DNA of 64,000 bases, taken from NCBI RefSeq assembly GCF_001412575.1, contig NZ_CP011834.1, positions 1,550,001 to 1,614,000 of the forward strand, in the 5' to 3' direction. The notes below the pieces were generated by a model that saw nothing but the letters and a program-made list of their open reading frames with translations, ran no database searches and was not told the origin of the DNA. The stretch's first letter is position 1, and each line of letters starts with the position of its first letter. A program made the translations under genes and the position numbers. This stretch comes from Limnohabitans sp. 103DPR2 (GTDB lineage: Bacteria > Pseudomonadota > Gammaproteobacteria > Burkholderiales > Burkholderiaceae_C). This document shows, piece after piece, positions 1 through 9,113 of the stretch.

Positions 1-215
1 TGATCATTCACTTGGGTGCGGCTGTTTTGGCTTTCACCGCTGCGCAAATGATCATCAATGAAAAATTATTAGACCCCATCTTTGATGGCGGCGAAACCAT
101 CAACAACTTGGCCCGTGCTGCAACTTACATCGTTGCAATAGCCGGTGTGTTGGTGATGGGTTGGTGGGCAACTCGAAAACAGGTGCAAGAAGAGTCAGAG
201 ACACAAGCCATCTAA
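1..215 (+). CDS. C-terminal end of an unidentified membrane protein (partial)
   Basis: The reading frame is open from the left edge of the window and ends at TAA 213-215, so only about 70 C-terminal residues are visible. They contain two hydrophobic stretches, the second (around AATYIVAIAGVLVMGWW) followed by a charged tail, which fits a membrane protein with a cytoplasmic C-terminus. The next gene begins 25 bases downstream on the same strand, so the two may be cotranscribed. I do not recognise the family and do not assign a function. Confidence 0.55.
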   Translation, partial: IIHLGAAVLAFTAAQMIINEKLLDPIFDGGETINNLARAATYIVAIAGVLVMGWWATRKQVQEESETQAI

Positions 216-240
216 TCAATTTTTTAACCAGGAGAAAAAA

Positions 241-696
241 ATGGAAACATTCATTGTTTACATAGACGACAAGCAATATGCACTCCAACAAGTTATCCCC
301 ATGCTGCCTGCGAATGGACAGAGACCACAAGCCGCCAATTGGGTTTTGATTGGATGTCCCCCTCGGCTCAACCGCCACACAGGTCGTTGGCTCACGTATG
401 CGGCACAAAAAAAATGGCGCCAAGAATGGACTCAGGAAACGACCTCTGAGTTGTCACAACTGCTTCAAAGTGGTGGTAACACAGTCAACGTTCGTGTGGC
501 CCACGGCGCTTTGTCTGAGTTGACCAAGCAGATCAGGGGCGAAGTGGGGCCTGCGCGTGTGATTGATGCACGCAGACCCAAGATGGCCGTTAATTTGGAT
601 CCTGTGACGTCAGAGCAGCCTCAAGAAAAGTCGACTTGGGCTGTTCCCAGTGGTGTCTTGGCGATGAGTGCTGCCATTGTGATGGCCAGCGAGTAA
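241..696 (+). CDS. Conserved hypothetical protein, 151 aa
   Basis: This ATG gene has a clear purine-rich ribosome binding site (AGGAGAAAAAA) just before it. The product begins ETFIVYIDDKQYALQ, a beta-strand-like start, and has a basic, Trp-rich centre (WLTYAAQKKWRQEW). Near the C-terminus is ARVIDARRPK, then a short hydrophobic tail (VPSGVLAMSAAIVMASE) that could be a weak membrane anchor. No enzyme motif or known domain is evident. It follows the partial membrane protein and ends at the palindromic terminator at 712-747. The function is unknown. Confidence 0.8.
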   Translation: METFIVYIDDKQYALQQVIPMLPANGQRPQAANWVLIGCPPRLNRHTGRWLTYAAQKKWRQEWTQETTSELSQLLQSGGNTVNVRVAHGALSELTKQIRGEVGPARVIDARRPKMAVNLDPVTSEQPQEKSTWAVPSGVLAMSAAIVMASE

Positions 697-711
697 TTCG
701 TTTCATCCAAC

Positions 712-747
712 AAAAAACCCCTCAAGCCTAGGCTTGAGGGGTTTTTT
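712..747. terminator. Bidirectional rho-independent terminator
   Basis: A perfect 36-base palindrome: A6, then CCCCTCAAGCC, TA, GGCTTGAGGGG, then T6. Each strand reads as a GC-rich stem followed by six U, so it can terminate both the hypothetical gene (plus) and rpoD (minus), which converge here. Confidence 0.95.
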
Positions 748-784
748 CATGTCGTCAAGACTGCTGAAGTGCAGCCTTGTGTCT

Positions 785-3433
785 TTACATCGTGTCGATG
801 AAGCTGCGCAGTTTGTCGCTGCGGCTAGGGTGCTTCAACTTGCGTAGTGCTTTGGCTTCAATCTGACGAATACGCTCGCGCGTGACATCAAACTGCTTGC
901 CCACTTCTTCCAAGGTGTGGTCGGTGGACATTTCAATACCAAAGCGCATGCGCAGCACCTTGGCTTCACGCGGTGTGAGGCTGTCCAAGATGTCTTTGAC
1001 CACATCGCGCAAGCCCGCTTGCATGGCTGCATCGATTGGCGCAGTGTTGGCGCTGTCCTCGATGAAATCGCCCAAGTGGCTGTCGTCGTCGTCACCGATT
1101 GGCGTTTCCATGGAGATTGGCTCTTTGGCAATCTTCATGATCTTGCGAATCTTGTCTTCCGGAATTTCCATTTTCTCGGCCAAGATGCTGGCATCGGGCT
1201 CGAAGCCAAATTCCTGCAAGTGCTGGCGCGAGATGCGGTTCATTTTGTTGATCGTCTCGATCATGTGAACTGGAATACGGATGGTGCGAGCTTGGTCCGC
1301 AATAGAGCGGGTGATGGCCTGACGAATCCACCATGTGGCGTAAGTGGAGAACTTGTAACCACGACGGTATTCGAATTTGTCCACGGCCTTCATCAAACCG
1401 ATGTTGCCTTCTTGAATCAAATCGAGGAACTGCAAACCGCGGTTGGTGTATTTTTTAGCAATCGAAATGACCAAACGCAAGTTGGCTTCGATCATTTCTT
1501 TCTTGGCGTGACGTGAGGCGCGTTCACCCGCGTTCATGCGCTTGTTGATGTCCTTGAGTTCGTCCAAAGGCACCACCACACGAGTTTGCAAGTCGGTCAG
1601 TTTTTGCTGAATGTCTTGAACGGGCGGGATGTTGCGGCCCATCACAGCACTCCAAGGCTTGCCTGCGGCAGCTTGTTTTTCGATCCATTTCAAATCGAGC
1701 AAGTGAGAGGCAATGCGCTGGTTGTTTTTGTCGCGGCCGCTGAAGTCAGCAATGAACTGGTCCTGTGGGTAGCCACATTTGTCCACGATGATGCGGCGCA
1801 ATTCACGTTCTTTTTTGCGAACGTCATCCACATGACCGCGAACCATGTCGCACAACTTTTCGATGGTCTTCGCTGTAAAGCGAATGGTCATCAACTCTTC
1901 AGACAATTCTTTTTGTGCCTTCTGGTAAGCCGGTGTACCCCAGCCTTCTTTGGCAGAAATTTTGTGCACTTTTTCGAACAGCTCTGTAATGCGGTCGAAG
2001 CGTTCGAGGGCTTGATTCTTCAACTCTTCCAATTTCTTGGTCAGAGCCTTGGAGCCACCTTTGCCGTCATCGTCGTCCGACTCGTCAAATTCGTCGAAGT
2101 CTTCTTCAGCCACGTAGTCATCGGCTTCGTTGATGTTGGAGAAGCCGTCCACCACGGTGGAGATCACAACTTTGCCTTCGCGGATTTCACCCGCAAGTCG
2201 CAAAATTTCGGCGATGGTGGCAGGTGAGGCGCTGATGGCCGTCATCATGTCCATCAAGCCGCCTTCAATGCGCTTGGCAATTTCAATTTCACCTTCGCGC
2301 GTCAGCAACTCAACCGTGCCCATTTCGCGCATGTACATGCGAACGGGGTCGGTGGTACGACCAAACTCACTGTCCACTGTCGACAAAGCAGCTTCAGCAG
2401 CTTCTTCGGCTTCTTCTTCGGTGGAACCCGTGGGTGCGTTGTCGGTGATGATCAGCGTTTCGGCATCGGGTGTTTGCTCATAAACGGCCACACCCAAATC
2501 ATTCAGGGTGGCGATCACCACTTCCAAAGTTTCTGCGTCAACCAGCTTGTCGGGCAAGTGGTCTGAAATCTCGCCGTGCGTGAGGTAACCGCGAGTCTTG
2601 CCCAACTTGATCAGGGCTTTCAAGCGTTGACGGCGCTTGGCCATGTCTTCTTCAGACAAGACCGTTTCATCCAAACCAAACTCTTTCATCAAGGCACGCT
2701 CTTTGGCCTTGCTGATTTTCATGCGCAGGGGTTTGGCTTTTTCGGTTGACTCTGCAACGGGTTCGCCCGCCAGGTCATCTTCGATGTCACTCAAATCTTC
2801 ATCGACAGGTGCTGCTGCGCCTGCTTTGGGTTTGCGGCCGCGCTTAGCGCCAGTCGGTTTCAGATCGGCTTCGGGTGCTGTTGTTTTGGCAGGCTTGCTG
2901 GCTGCAGCTTTGGTGGCCTTGGCCTCTGCAACTTTGGCTTCCGGTTTGGCAACTTCTTTGCTGACGGTTTTTGCGCTGACTTTGGCGGATGCCTTGGTGC
3001 TTTCTTTGGCGACTTCCTTGGCACTTACTTTTTGGGGTTCGGCTTTAGCATTTTTGTTGCTTGCTTTTGCAACCGCCTTGGCGGGAACTTCTTTTTTGGA
3101 AACGGGCACTGCGCTGACTTTCTTGGCCGGTGCGGCAGCTTTGGCAGCGGGCTTGGCAACAGGCTTGGCCACTGCTTTGACAGGCGTTTTCACGACAGGC
3201 TTGGCAGTGACTTTGGGTGTTGGTTTGGCGCTTGCTTTGGCTTTGACCGGACTTGCTTTAGGAGCTGCTTTGACCGCTGGTTTCGCTGCTTTGGCTGGGG
3301 CCGACTTGGCCACAGATTTGGCATTGGACTTGGCGGCTGGTTTGACAGCAACTTTTGCAATGGGTTTAACTGATTTGGCTGCGCCAGATTTGGCTTGTGC
3401 TTTAACGGGCTTCTTCGGCTTTGGAGCGGGCAT
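785..3433 (-). CDS. rpoD: RNA polymerase primary sigma factor RpoD (sigma-70)
   Basis: This is the housekeeping sigma factor that directs core RNA polymerase to -35/-10 promoters. Sigma region 1.1 ([11 protein letters not shown] onward) begins at about residue 250. It is followed by region 1.2 ([11 protein letters not shown]), an acidic non-conserved region, region 2 ([17 protein letters not shown] through the WWIRQAI -10 recognition helix), region 3, and region 4 with the -35 helix ([19 protein letters not shown]). The ATG at 3433 is chosen because GAGG lies 7 bases upstream; an upstream in-frame ATG gives an implausible N-terminus. At 882 aa it is far longer than E. coli sigma-70 (613 aa), because about 240 residues of low-complexity Ala/Lys/Pro/Val sequence precede region 1.1. 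It lies downstream of dnaG and has its own promoter. Confidence 0.97.
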   Translation of the reverse strand: MPAPKPKKPVKAQAKSGAAKSVKPIAKVAVKPAAKSNAKSVAKSAPAKAAKPAVKAAPKASPVKAKASAKPTPKVTAKPVVKTPVKAVAKPVAKPAAKAAAPAKKVSAVPVSKKEVPAKAVAKASNKNAKAEPQKVSAKEVAKESTKASAKVSAKTVSKEVAKPEAKVAEAKATKAAASKPAKTTAPEADLKPTGAKRGRKPKAGAAAPVDEDLSDIEDDLAGEPVAESTEKAKPLRMKISKAKERALMKEFGLDETVLSEEDMAKRRQRLKALIKLGKTRGYLTHGEISDHLPDKLVDAETLEVVIATLNDLGVAVYEQTPDAETLIITDNAPTGSTEEEAEEAAEAALSTVDSEFGRTTDPVRMYMREMGTVELLTREGEIEIAKRIEGGLMDMMTAISASPATIAEILRLAGEIREGKVVISTVVDGFSNINEADDYVAEEDFDEFDESDDDDGKGGSKALTKKLEELKNQALERFDRITELFEKVHKISAKEGWGTPAYQKAQKELSEELMTIRFTAKTIEKLCDMVRGHVDDVRKKERELRRIIVDKCGYPQDQFIADFSGRDKNNQRIASHLLDLKWIEKQAAAGKPWSAVMGRNIPPVQDIQQKLTDLQTRVVVPLDELKDINKRMNAGERASRHAKKEMIEANLRLVISIAKKYTNRGLQFLDLIQEGNIGLMKAVDKFEYRRGYKFSTYATWWIRQAITRSIADQARTIRIPVHMIETINKMNRISRQHLQEFGFEPDASILAEKMEIPEDKIRKIMKIAKEPISMETPIGDDDDSHLGDFIEDSANTAPIDAAMQAGLRDVVKDILDSLTPREAKVLRMRFGIEMSTDHTLEEVGKQFDVTRERIRQIEAKALRKLKHPSRSDKLRSFIDTM

Positions 3434-3676
3434 GATGGACCTCAGGACTGCAAACGAACTTGGAAACAAACGCTGCGTCACAAACTTCTGACGCGAGAGG
3501 AGATGCCAACGCTGACCTGTATGCAGGTGCAATCATTGGCAAGGTTTTGGGGCAAGATGTTTGGGCGAACATTTGGAGTGCAGTCCTTGCGGTAGGTTGG
3601 CCGTCCCGAGGAGGGAGGTGCGCTGTGGCGTTGGCCGGGTCCGGAGGTGCTGCTGTCGCTCTTGCCTGAATTTTGG

Positions 3677-3706
3677 ATTATACCCAAATAGGCTTCGCGG
3701 CATCAA
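3677..3706 (-). promoter_or_regulatory. Sigma-70 promoter for rpoD inside the dnaG-rpoD junction
   Basis: On the minus strand, TTGATG (3701-3706) is separated by 18 bases from a perfect TATAAT (3677-3682). The -35 box overlaps the dnaG stop codon. Transcripts would start near 3670, giving rpoD a long 5' leader of about 235 nt. Confidence 0.7.
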
Positions 3707-5724
3707 GGAATTTGAGCGCCGATCAGGCTTTTTCGCCTTTGATGGAGTTCACGCCAACGCTGATAGGCTGCGGGGTCTTGGCCACTTTCAGCCTCTTTGA
3801 GGGCCGCTGTTTCTTGGACTTTGAGTTGGTCAATCAGCATTAAGTTGAGCAACATCCGCACTTCTTTGTGGGCCTCACCGGGTTCAAGCTCGGCTGCAGC
3901 ACCAGGCTCAACTGGCAAATGCCCCCCCATCAATTTGGCAGCCAAGGGTGCAAAGGCTTGATTTTGTATTTCCGATTGCAGGGTGCCCCAAGCCAAAGGA
4001 CCATGGTCATGGAATTGACTCTCAATCCAGCGCATCAATTCACCGTGCTCGCCGGGTAAATCGCAGAGAAGGGCGTGGTCCTCGGCCGAGAGGGTGTCCC
4101 ACAAGGCCATGTTGGTCAAAACAAGCCTAACAGCATGGTCTGCGCGATTGGCCAGTGGCGTTCTAGGACCCAATTGGAGAGGCTGCTCGCTGCCGCCCAC
4201 CAGGCGCCACTTGCCATTGGCATCTTTTTGCCAAGTTTTCCCATCTGGGCGCGTACGCGAACCTGATTTCTGGAACGTGGCACTTCGGGTGGATTCGAAC
4301 GGTGAGGCCTGTCCTTCAGGGTCGTAGGCCGCGTCAGTTGCATAAGCCTGTGTATCACGCCCCGAGCTTTGGTTGGCAGAATTTTGAACGCTGCCACGGG
4401 GCTGGCTTCGGGCTGCCGCAGCTTCGGCTTGCTGCAACCACAGTCCCGCCAACTCAGCGGGATCGAGCTGAATCAATTGGGCCAACTCGGTGAGCAATTG
4501 GCGCTTCAAGGCGCCATCGGGCAAAGCGCGCCACAAGGGACTGGCATTGCTCGAGAGATGGGCTCGACCTTCTGCGGATTGCAAGTCGCACCCGTCAGAA
4601 GCCACTTCAATCAAAAATTTGGACAGAGGCGTGGCTTGTGCAACGCATTGGGAGAAAGCCTCGGAGCCTTTTTCTCGAATGTAGCTGTCGGGATCGTGCT
4701 CTTGGGGCAGAAATAAAAATTTGATGCTGCGCACATCGGTGGCATAACCCAAGGCACCGTCCAGAGCTTTTCTGGCGGCGCGGCGACCTGCGTTGTCGCC
4801 ATCAAAACTGAACACCACTGAATCGGTGAATCGGAAAAGTTTTTGCACATGGTCTGGCGTGCATGCAGTGCCTAAGGTGGCCACAGCATTTGGAAAGCCC
4901 CACTGCGCAAGCGCCACAACGTCCATGTAACCTTCGGTCACCAGCACATAGCCAGCACTGTGGATGCTTTCTCTGGCTTCAAACAGGCCATACAGTTCAC
5001 GACCTTTGTGGAAAACGGGTGTCTCTGGCGAGTTCAGGTATTTGGGGGTGCCATCGCCCATGACCCGTCCACCAAAGCCAATGCATTCGCCTTTGATGTT
5101 GCGAATGGGGAACATCACCCGATCTCTAAAACGGTCGTATCGCTTGTCGTCGTCCTCATTCACAATCACCAGACCGCTTTCAACCAACAAAGGGTCGTCG
5201 TAATTGGGGAACACACTGGCCAAACTGCGCCAACCTTCTGGCGCATAGCCCAAGCCAAAGCGTTTGGCAATTTGCCCAGACAAGCCGCGCCCTTTGAGGT
5301 AAGCGACGGCCTTGGGTGCGGTCTTCAAATGCTGGCGATACGATTCACCCGCTTTTTCAAGCATGTCGGTAAGCGAGTTTTGTTTTTGTTTTTGCTCAGC
5401 GGCTTTGGCGCGGTCTTGGGGTGACAGATCATCTTCTGGCACCGTCATGCCGGTTTGCTGCGCCAAGTCTTTGACGGCTTCAATGAAGGTCATGCCCGCG
5501 TGGTCCATGAGAAAGCCAAGGGCATTGCCGTTTTTGCCACAGCCAAAGCAATGAAAAAATTGCTTGGTCGGACTGACCGTGAAACTGGGTGATTTCTCGC
5601 CATGAAATGGGCACAAGCCCATAAAGTTGGCGCCACCCTTTTTGAGCTGGACATAGCGGCCCACCACCTCCACGACGTCAACGCGTGAAAGCAGTTCTTG
5701 AATAAATGATTGAGGAATGGCCAC
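3703..5724 (-). CDS. dnaG: DNA primase DnaG
   Basis: Primase synthesises the RNA primers for replication at the fork with DnaB helicase. The N-terminus AIPQSFIQELLSRVDVVEVVGRYV leads into the CHC2 zinc-binding domain (CPFHGEKSPSF followed by FFHCFGCG, residues about 38-65). The RNA polymerase/TOPRIM core follows, with VTEGYMDVVALAQWG and SFDGDNAGRRAA, and then a C-terminal helicase-binding region. The GTG at 5724 is preferred because it gives the canonical family start; a TTG at 5742 would add six residues. At about 673 aa it is slightly longer than usual, with a low-complexity Ser/Arg/Thr linker before the C-terminal domain. rpsU, a frequent upstream partner, is not here. Confidence 0.96.
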   Translation of the reverse strand: MAIPQSFIQELLSRVDVVEVVGRYVQLKKGGANFMGLCPFHGEKSPSFTVSPTKQFFHCFGCGKNGNALGFLMDHAGMTFIEAVKDLAQQTGMTVPEDDLSPQDRAKAAEQKQKQNSLTDMLEKAGESYRQHLKTAPKAVAYLKGRGLSGQIAKRFGLGYAPEGWRSLASVFPNYDDPLLVESGLVIVNEDDDKRYDRFRDRVMFPIRNIKGECIGFGGRVMGDGTPKYLNSPETPVFHKGRELYGLFEARESIHSAGYVLVTEGYMDVVALAQWGFPNAVATLGTACTPDHVQKLFRFTDSVVFSFDGDNAGRRAARKALDGALGYATDVRSIKFLFLPQEHDPDSYIREKGSEAFSQCVAQATPLSKFLIEVASDGCDLQSAEGRAHLSSNASPLWRALPDGALKRQLLTELAQLIQLDPAELAGLWLQQAEAAAARSQPRGSVQNSANQSSGRDTQAYATDAAYDPEGQASPFESTRSATFQKSGSRTRPDGKTWQKDANGKWRLVGGSEQPLQLGPRTPLANRADHAVRLVLTNMALWDTLSAEDHALLCDLPGEHGELMRWIESQFHDHGPLAWGTLQSEIQNQAFAPLAAKLMGGHLPVEPGAAAELEPGEAHKEVRMLLNLMLIDQLKVQETAALKEAESGQDPAAYQRWRELHQRRKSLIGAQIP

Positions 5725-5762
5725 GGGTCTATTTTCACCCAAGAAGGGGGGTCCTTGGGCAC

Positions 5763-5787
5763 AAAAAAGCCCTGCTCAGCAGGGCTT
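5763..5787 (-). terminator. Rho-independent terminator after the small secreted protein
   Basis: On the minus strand, a perfect 10-bp inverted repeat (AAGCCCTGCT / AGCAGGGCTT, 5767-5787) runs directly into a U tract. It closes the 5808-6041 gene and largely isolates it from dnaG, which begins about 40 bases further on. Confidence 0.85.
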
Positions 5788-5807
5788 GTTTTGAAGCGCC
5801 AGAAAAA

Positions 5808-6041
5808 TCAGGCTGCTTTCTTTTTGCTTTTGGACTTTTTCTTTTTGGCAGCCTTTTTGGCGGCTTTAGGCGCTTCTGCGGCGGGCTTGGCTGCTGGTGC
5901 GGCAGCAGGGGCTGCTGCGGGCGCTGGCGCTGGCGCTGCAGCAGGCGCTGCAGGAACGACGGGTGCTGTAGGTGCAGCAGTTTGTGCCACAGAGGCCAAG
6001 GCCATGGTGCTCAAGACACCTGCAACGATGAGTTTGTACAT
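5808..6041 (-). CDS. Small secreted Ala/Pro-rich protein with a Lys-rich tail
   Basis: The 77-aa product starts at an ATG preceded by GGAAG. It opens with a signal peptide (MYKLIVAGVLSTMALASVAQ) and continues as Ala/Pro repeats (APAPAPAAAPAAAPAAKPAA). It ends in a strongly basic tail (KKAAKKKKSKSKKKAA). No fold or enzyme motif is visible. The alternation of AP and basic AK segments resembles periplasmic or envelope-associated low-complexity proteins, and it echoes the N-terminus of the neighbouring RpoD. It is terminated before dnaG. The function is unknown. Confidence 0.75.
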   Translation of the reverse strand: MYKLIVAGVLSTMALASVAQTAAPTAPVVPAAPAAAPAPAPAAAPAAAPAAKPAAEAPKAAKKAAKKKKSKSKKKAA

Positions 6042-6107
6042 GGAACTTCCTTCAATAAAACAAAACAAGATGAGGATACAACGAATCACAGGGGGTTCAG
6101 GATGACC

Positions 6108-6659
6108 TCAGTCAATATTGAAGGCATGAACCTGATATTGGCCCGTTTTTTGATCCGCAAAATAATGCTTCAAAGTTTCCTGGACTGTGCGAAAGGCCAA
6201 GTCATCCCAAGGGATTTCAGACTCTAGAAACATGCGTGTCTCTTGCGTTTCAAAACCAGGGTTGAATTCTTCGTTGAGCAATTCGGCCAGATAGTAAAGA
6301 TGGACCTGACCGACGCGCGGCACACTCATGACCGTGATCAAGGGGCCCATGGTGAAATTGGCACCCGCCTCTTCAGTGGTTTCCCTTGCGGCGCCCTCAG
6401 ACGTGCTTTCACCAAGTTCCATAAAGCCTGCCGGCAAAGTCCATTTGCCTTTGCGTGGCTCAATGTTGCGTTTGCAAAGAAGGACGCGATTGCCTAAATA
6501 AGGCACTGTGCCGACAACATTGAGTGGATTTTCATAGTGCACCAAGTTGCATGCCGTACAAACCGCACGCTCTTTGGTGTCGCCATCATCGGGGAGTCGA
6601 TACAAAACTGCCGAACCACAGGCTCGGCAGTGTTTGATCAATTGGCGTTGGAAGCTCAA
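6108..6659 (-). CDS. Nudix hydrolase with N-terminal zinc ribbon
   Basis: This 183-aa hydrolase of nucleoside-diphosphate-linked substrates carries a zinc ribbon at residues about 11-38 (CRACGS ... CTACN). The complete Nudix box GFMELGESTSEGAARETTEEAGA has the expected G-x5-E-x7-RE-x2-EE-x-G spacing. The zinc-ribbon architecture is shared with the NudC-like/ADP-ribose pyrophosphatase-like group; the substrate cannot be read from sequence. The start is a TTG overlapping the stop of the upstream dctP gene by 4 bases, indicating translational coupling to the TRAP operon. No closer ATG preserves the zinc ribbon. Confidence 0.88.
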   Translation of the reverse strand: MSFQRQLIKHCRACGSAVLYRLPDDGDTKERAVCTACNLVHYENPLNVVGTVPYLGNRVLLCKRNIEPRKGKWTLPAGFMELGESTSEGAARETTEEAGANFTMGPLITVMSVPRVGQVHLYYLAELLNEEFNPGFETQETRMFLESEIPWDDLAFRTVQETLKHYFADQKTGQYQVHAFNID

Positions 6660-7729
6660 GCTTTTTTCGCTGGTGCTTTAGCAGCTGGCGCCTTGCTGTG
6701 CTTTTCAATCAGCGCGCGCGCAGTGTCAAGTAGTTTGCGGCCGTCATAGCCACGCTTGTTCATGTCTTCAACCCATTCCACTTCCAGAGTACGTGACTTG
6801 CGACGGAATTCTTGTGCTTCTTCGGGGCTGACCGTAAAGATGGCATTGCCACGATCGCTGGCGGCTTTGCGTCCGGCAATATCGCCTTCTTGTTGCACTT
6901 TGCCAAGCCAAGCAGATGTTTCCATGCCGCTGTTGTTATCGATGATTTTCTTCAAATCAGGCGGCAGAGAGTTGTACTTGGCTTTGTTCATGGCCATCAC
7001 AAATGTGGTGGTGTAGAGGCTGCCGCCCGCAGGATCAAACTCTGCGTGGTTTTTGGTCAACTCGTGCACCTTCACAGAGGGCACCACTTCCCAAGGAATG
7101 ACCGCACCATTGATGGTGCCCTTGGACAACGCATCGGGGATGCCAGGCAAAGGCATGCCAACCGGAATGGCGCCCAAAGCGCCCATCAGTTTGGTCACTT
7201 GGCGTGTTGGCGCGCGCATTTTCAAGCCCTTCATGTCCGCCACATTTTTGACGGGCTTGTCAGCCGTGTGAATCACGCCAGGGCCGTGCACTTGCAAGGC
7301 AATGACTTGCGTTTCTTTGAACTCATCTGGCGCCATGGTTTGCACATATTCCCAATAGGCTTTGGAGGTGGCTTCGGCATTGGTCATCATGAACGGAAGT
7401 TCAAAAACTTCAATGCGTGGGAAGCGCCCAGCTGTGTTGCCTGGCAAGGTCCAGATAATGTCGACCACACCATCGCGTGCTTGGTCATACAACTGCACAG
7501 GTGTACCACCCAATTGCATAGCAGGGTAGGCTTCAAATTTGATGCGACCACCCGATTCTTTTTCAACCTTGTTCATCCATGCTTTGTGCATGTTGAGCCA
7601 CACGTTGGACTGAGGTGCCATGAAGGTGTGAAATTTCAGGGTGACGGTTTGCTGGGCAAAACCTGTGAGGGCTGGGGCAGCCAGCGCAGCGACGGCGCCA
7701 GATTTCAAAAGTGAGCGACGTTGAATCAT
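6656..7729 (-). CDS. TRAP transporter substrate-binding protein (DctP family)
   Basis: This is the periplasmic receptor of a tripartite ATP-independent transporter, binding an organic acid or similar solute for DctQ/DctM. The start ATG at 7729 has GGAG upstream. The N-terminus MIQRRSLLKSGAVAALAAPALTGFAQ is a twin-arginine type signal. The mature part contains family features such as GRIKFEAYPAMQLGG, DIIWTLPGNTAGRFP and MKGLKMRAPTRQ, the last carrying the conserved Arg expected to bind the substrate carboxylate. It is 357 aa and has a Lys/Ala-rich tail (KAPAAKAPAKKA). It lies downstream of dctM and dctQ and overlaps the Nudix gene. Confidence 0.93.
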   Translation of the reverse strand: MIQRRSLLKSGAVAALAAPALTGFAQQTVTLKFHTFMAPQSNVWLNMHKAWMNKVEKESGGRIKFEAYPAMQLGGTPVQLYDQARDGVVDIIWTLPGNTAGRFPRIEVFELPFMMTNAEATSKAYWEYVQTMAPDEFKETQVIALQVHGPGVIHTADKPVKNVADMKGLKMRAPTRQVTKLMGALGAIPVGMPLPGIPDALSKGTINGAVIPWEVVPSVKVHELTKNHAEFDPAGGSLYTTTFVMAMNKAKYNSLPPDLKKIIDNNSGMETSAWLGKVQQEGDIAGRKAASDRGNAIFTVSPEEAQEFRRKSRTLEVEWVEDMNKRGYDGRKLLDTARALIEKHSKAPAAKAPAKKA

Positions 7730-7793
7730 GTGTGTCTCCAAATATTGATGGACTGAATGTTAACGGATCAAGGCCTTAAAAACCGATTTCAAA

Positions 7794-9113
7794 TCAAGCG
7801 ACGTATTGAATCAACCACAGGGAAATCCCGGGGAAGAAAAGCAACAAAGTGGTACGGATGGTGTCGCTGATGAGGAAGGGCATGACACCCTTGTAACTTT
7901 CAGAGATGGGCACATCCTTGGCCATGCTGTTGACCACATAGACATTCAGGCCGACTGGCGGCGCCAGCATGCCAAAGCCAACGGTCATCAAGACCATGAT
8001 GCCAAACCAAATGGCGGTGGGTTCTTTGGCCATGCCAAAGTCAAGGCCCATGATCATGGGGAAGAAAATGGGAATGGTCAGCAAAATCATGCTGAGCTCG
8101 TCCATGACTGCGCCCAAGACCACGTAAAACAGCAAGATGGCCGTGACCACCATCAAAGGTGACAGACCCCAGCCGCCAACCACTTCTGCCAGTTGGTTAG
8201 GCACTTGCGTCAGCGCCAAAGACGAGTTCATGACATCCGCACCGATGAAAATCATGAAAATCATGGCCGAGCTTTCGGCGGTGGCATAAAAACAGGTTTT
8301 GAATTTAGCCCAGTTGATTTCGCGCTTGAGCAGTGCGGCCACAAAGGTGGACGCCGCACCCACGCCAGCACCTTCAGTGGGGGTGAAAAAGCCGCCGTAA
8401 ATGCCGCCAAACACAATGATGAAAACGGCGGCAATGGGCGCGATGCCACCCAATGCAGCAAGCGAAAAGCGCTCAATGTTGTCATCGACTTCTGGCGCTT
8501 GGCCAGGCACTACGCGCACATAAATGGCAATGGCAATCATGTAGCCGACCATGGCAATGACGCCTGGGATCATTGCAGCAGCAAACAGCTTGGCAATGTT
8601 TTGTTCCGTCAAAATGGCATAGATGACCAAGGGCACAGAGGGCGGAATCAAAATGCCCAAGGTGCCACCTGCAGCCAAGGTGCCGGTTGAGAGTCGACCG
8701 GAATAACCATGTCGCTTCATCTCAGGCAATGCCACACCGGTGATGGTGGCTGCTGTTGCCACGGATGAGCCGCAGATCGAGCCAAAGGCTGCGCTGGCTA
8801 GCACGGCTGCCATGGCCAAGCCGCCTTTGAAGCGTCCCATCACGCTGGCTGCAAACTGAAACAAGGCTTTGCTGATGCCGCCTTGCGTTGCAAAGTGCCC
8901 CATCAATATGAACAGAGGAATGACGGACAAGTCATAACTGGCAAAACGCGCAAACGCTAAATTGTTGAGGAAGCTGGAATAGGGTCCCCATCCGGTTTGC
9001 GTCAAATAGCCTAGCGTGCCTGCTGCAAACATGGCCACTGCAATCGGAACGCGAATGGCCATGAGCACCAACATGGCGCCGAAGATGATCAAGCACAGTG
9101 TCAGGGCGCTCAT
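7794..9113 (-). CDS. TRAP transporter large permease (DctM family)
   Basis: This is the ion-coupled transmembrane subunit of the TRAP system, 439 aa with about 12 hydrophobic segments. Family motifs include GGTLGILIPPSVPLVIYAILTEQ, TPTEGAGVGA and FGMLAPPVGLNVYVV, the last near the C-terminus. It overlaps the small permease gene by 4 bases (ATGA) and is followed by dctP 64 bases later, so all three subunits form one operon. The substrate is unknown; the neighbouring fumarylpyruvate-hydrolase-like gene hints at an aromatic-derived or dicarboxylic acid. Confidence 0.95.
   Translation of the reverse strand: MSALTLCLIIFGAMLVLMAIRVPIAVAMFAAGTLGYLTQTGWGPYSSFLNNLAFARFASYDLSVIPLFILMGHFATQGGISKALFQFAASVMGRFKGGLAMAAVLASAAFGSICGSSVATAATITGVALPEMKRHGYSGRLSTGTLAAGGTLGILIPPSVPLVIYAILTEQNIAKLFAAAMIPGVIAMVGYMIAIAIYVRVVPGQAPEVDDNIERFSLAALGGIAPIAAVFIIVFGGIYGGFFTPTEGAGVGAASTFVAALLKREINWAKFKTCFYATAESSAMIFMIFIGADVMNSSLALTQVPNQLAEVVGGWGLSPLMVVTAILLFYVVLGAVMDELSMILLTIPIFFPMIMGLDFGMAKEPTAIWFGIMVLMTVGFGMLAPPVGLNVYVVNSMAKDVPISESYKGVMPFLISDTIRTTLLLFFPGISLWLIQYVA

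Noticed and set aside
2637..3491. 284-aa open frame on the plus strand across the 5' part of rpoD
   Set aside because: It is the mirror of the repetitive Lys/Ala codons of rpoD, gives a low-complexity Leu/Ala/Thr protein, and has no ribosome binding site.
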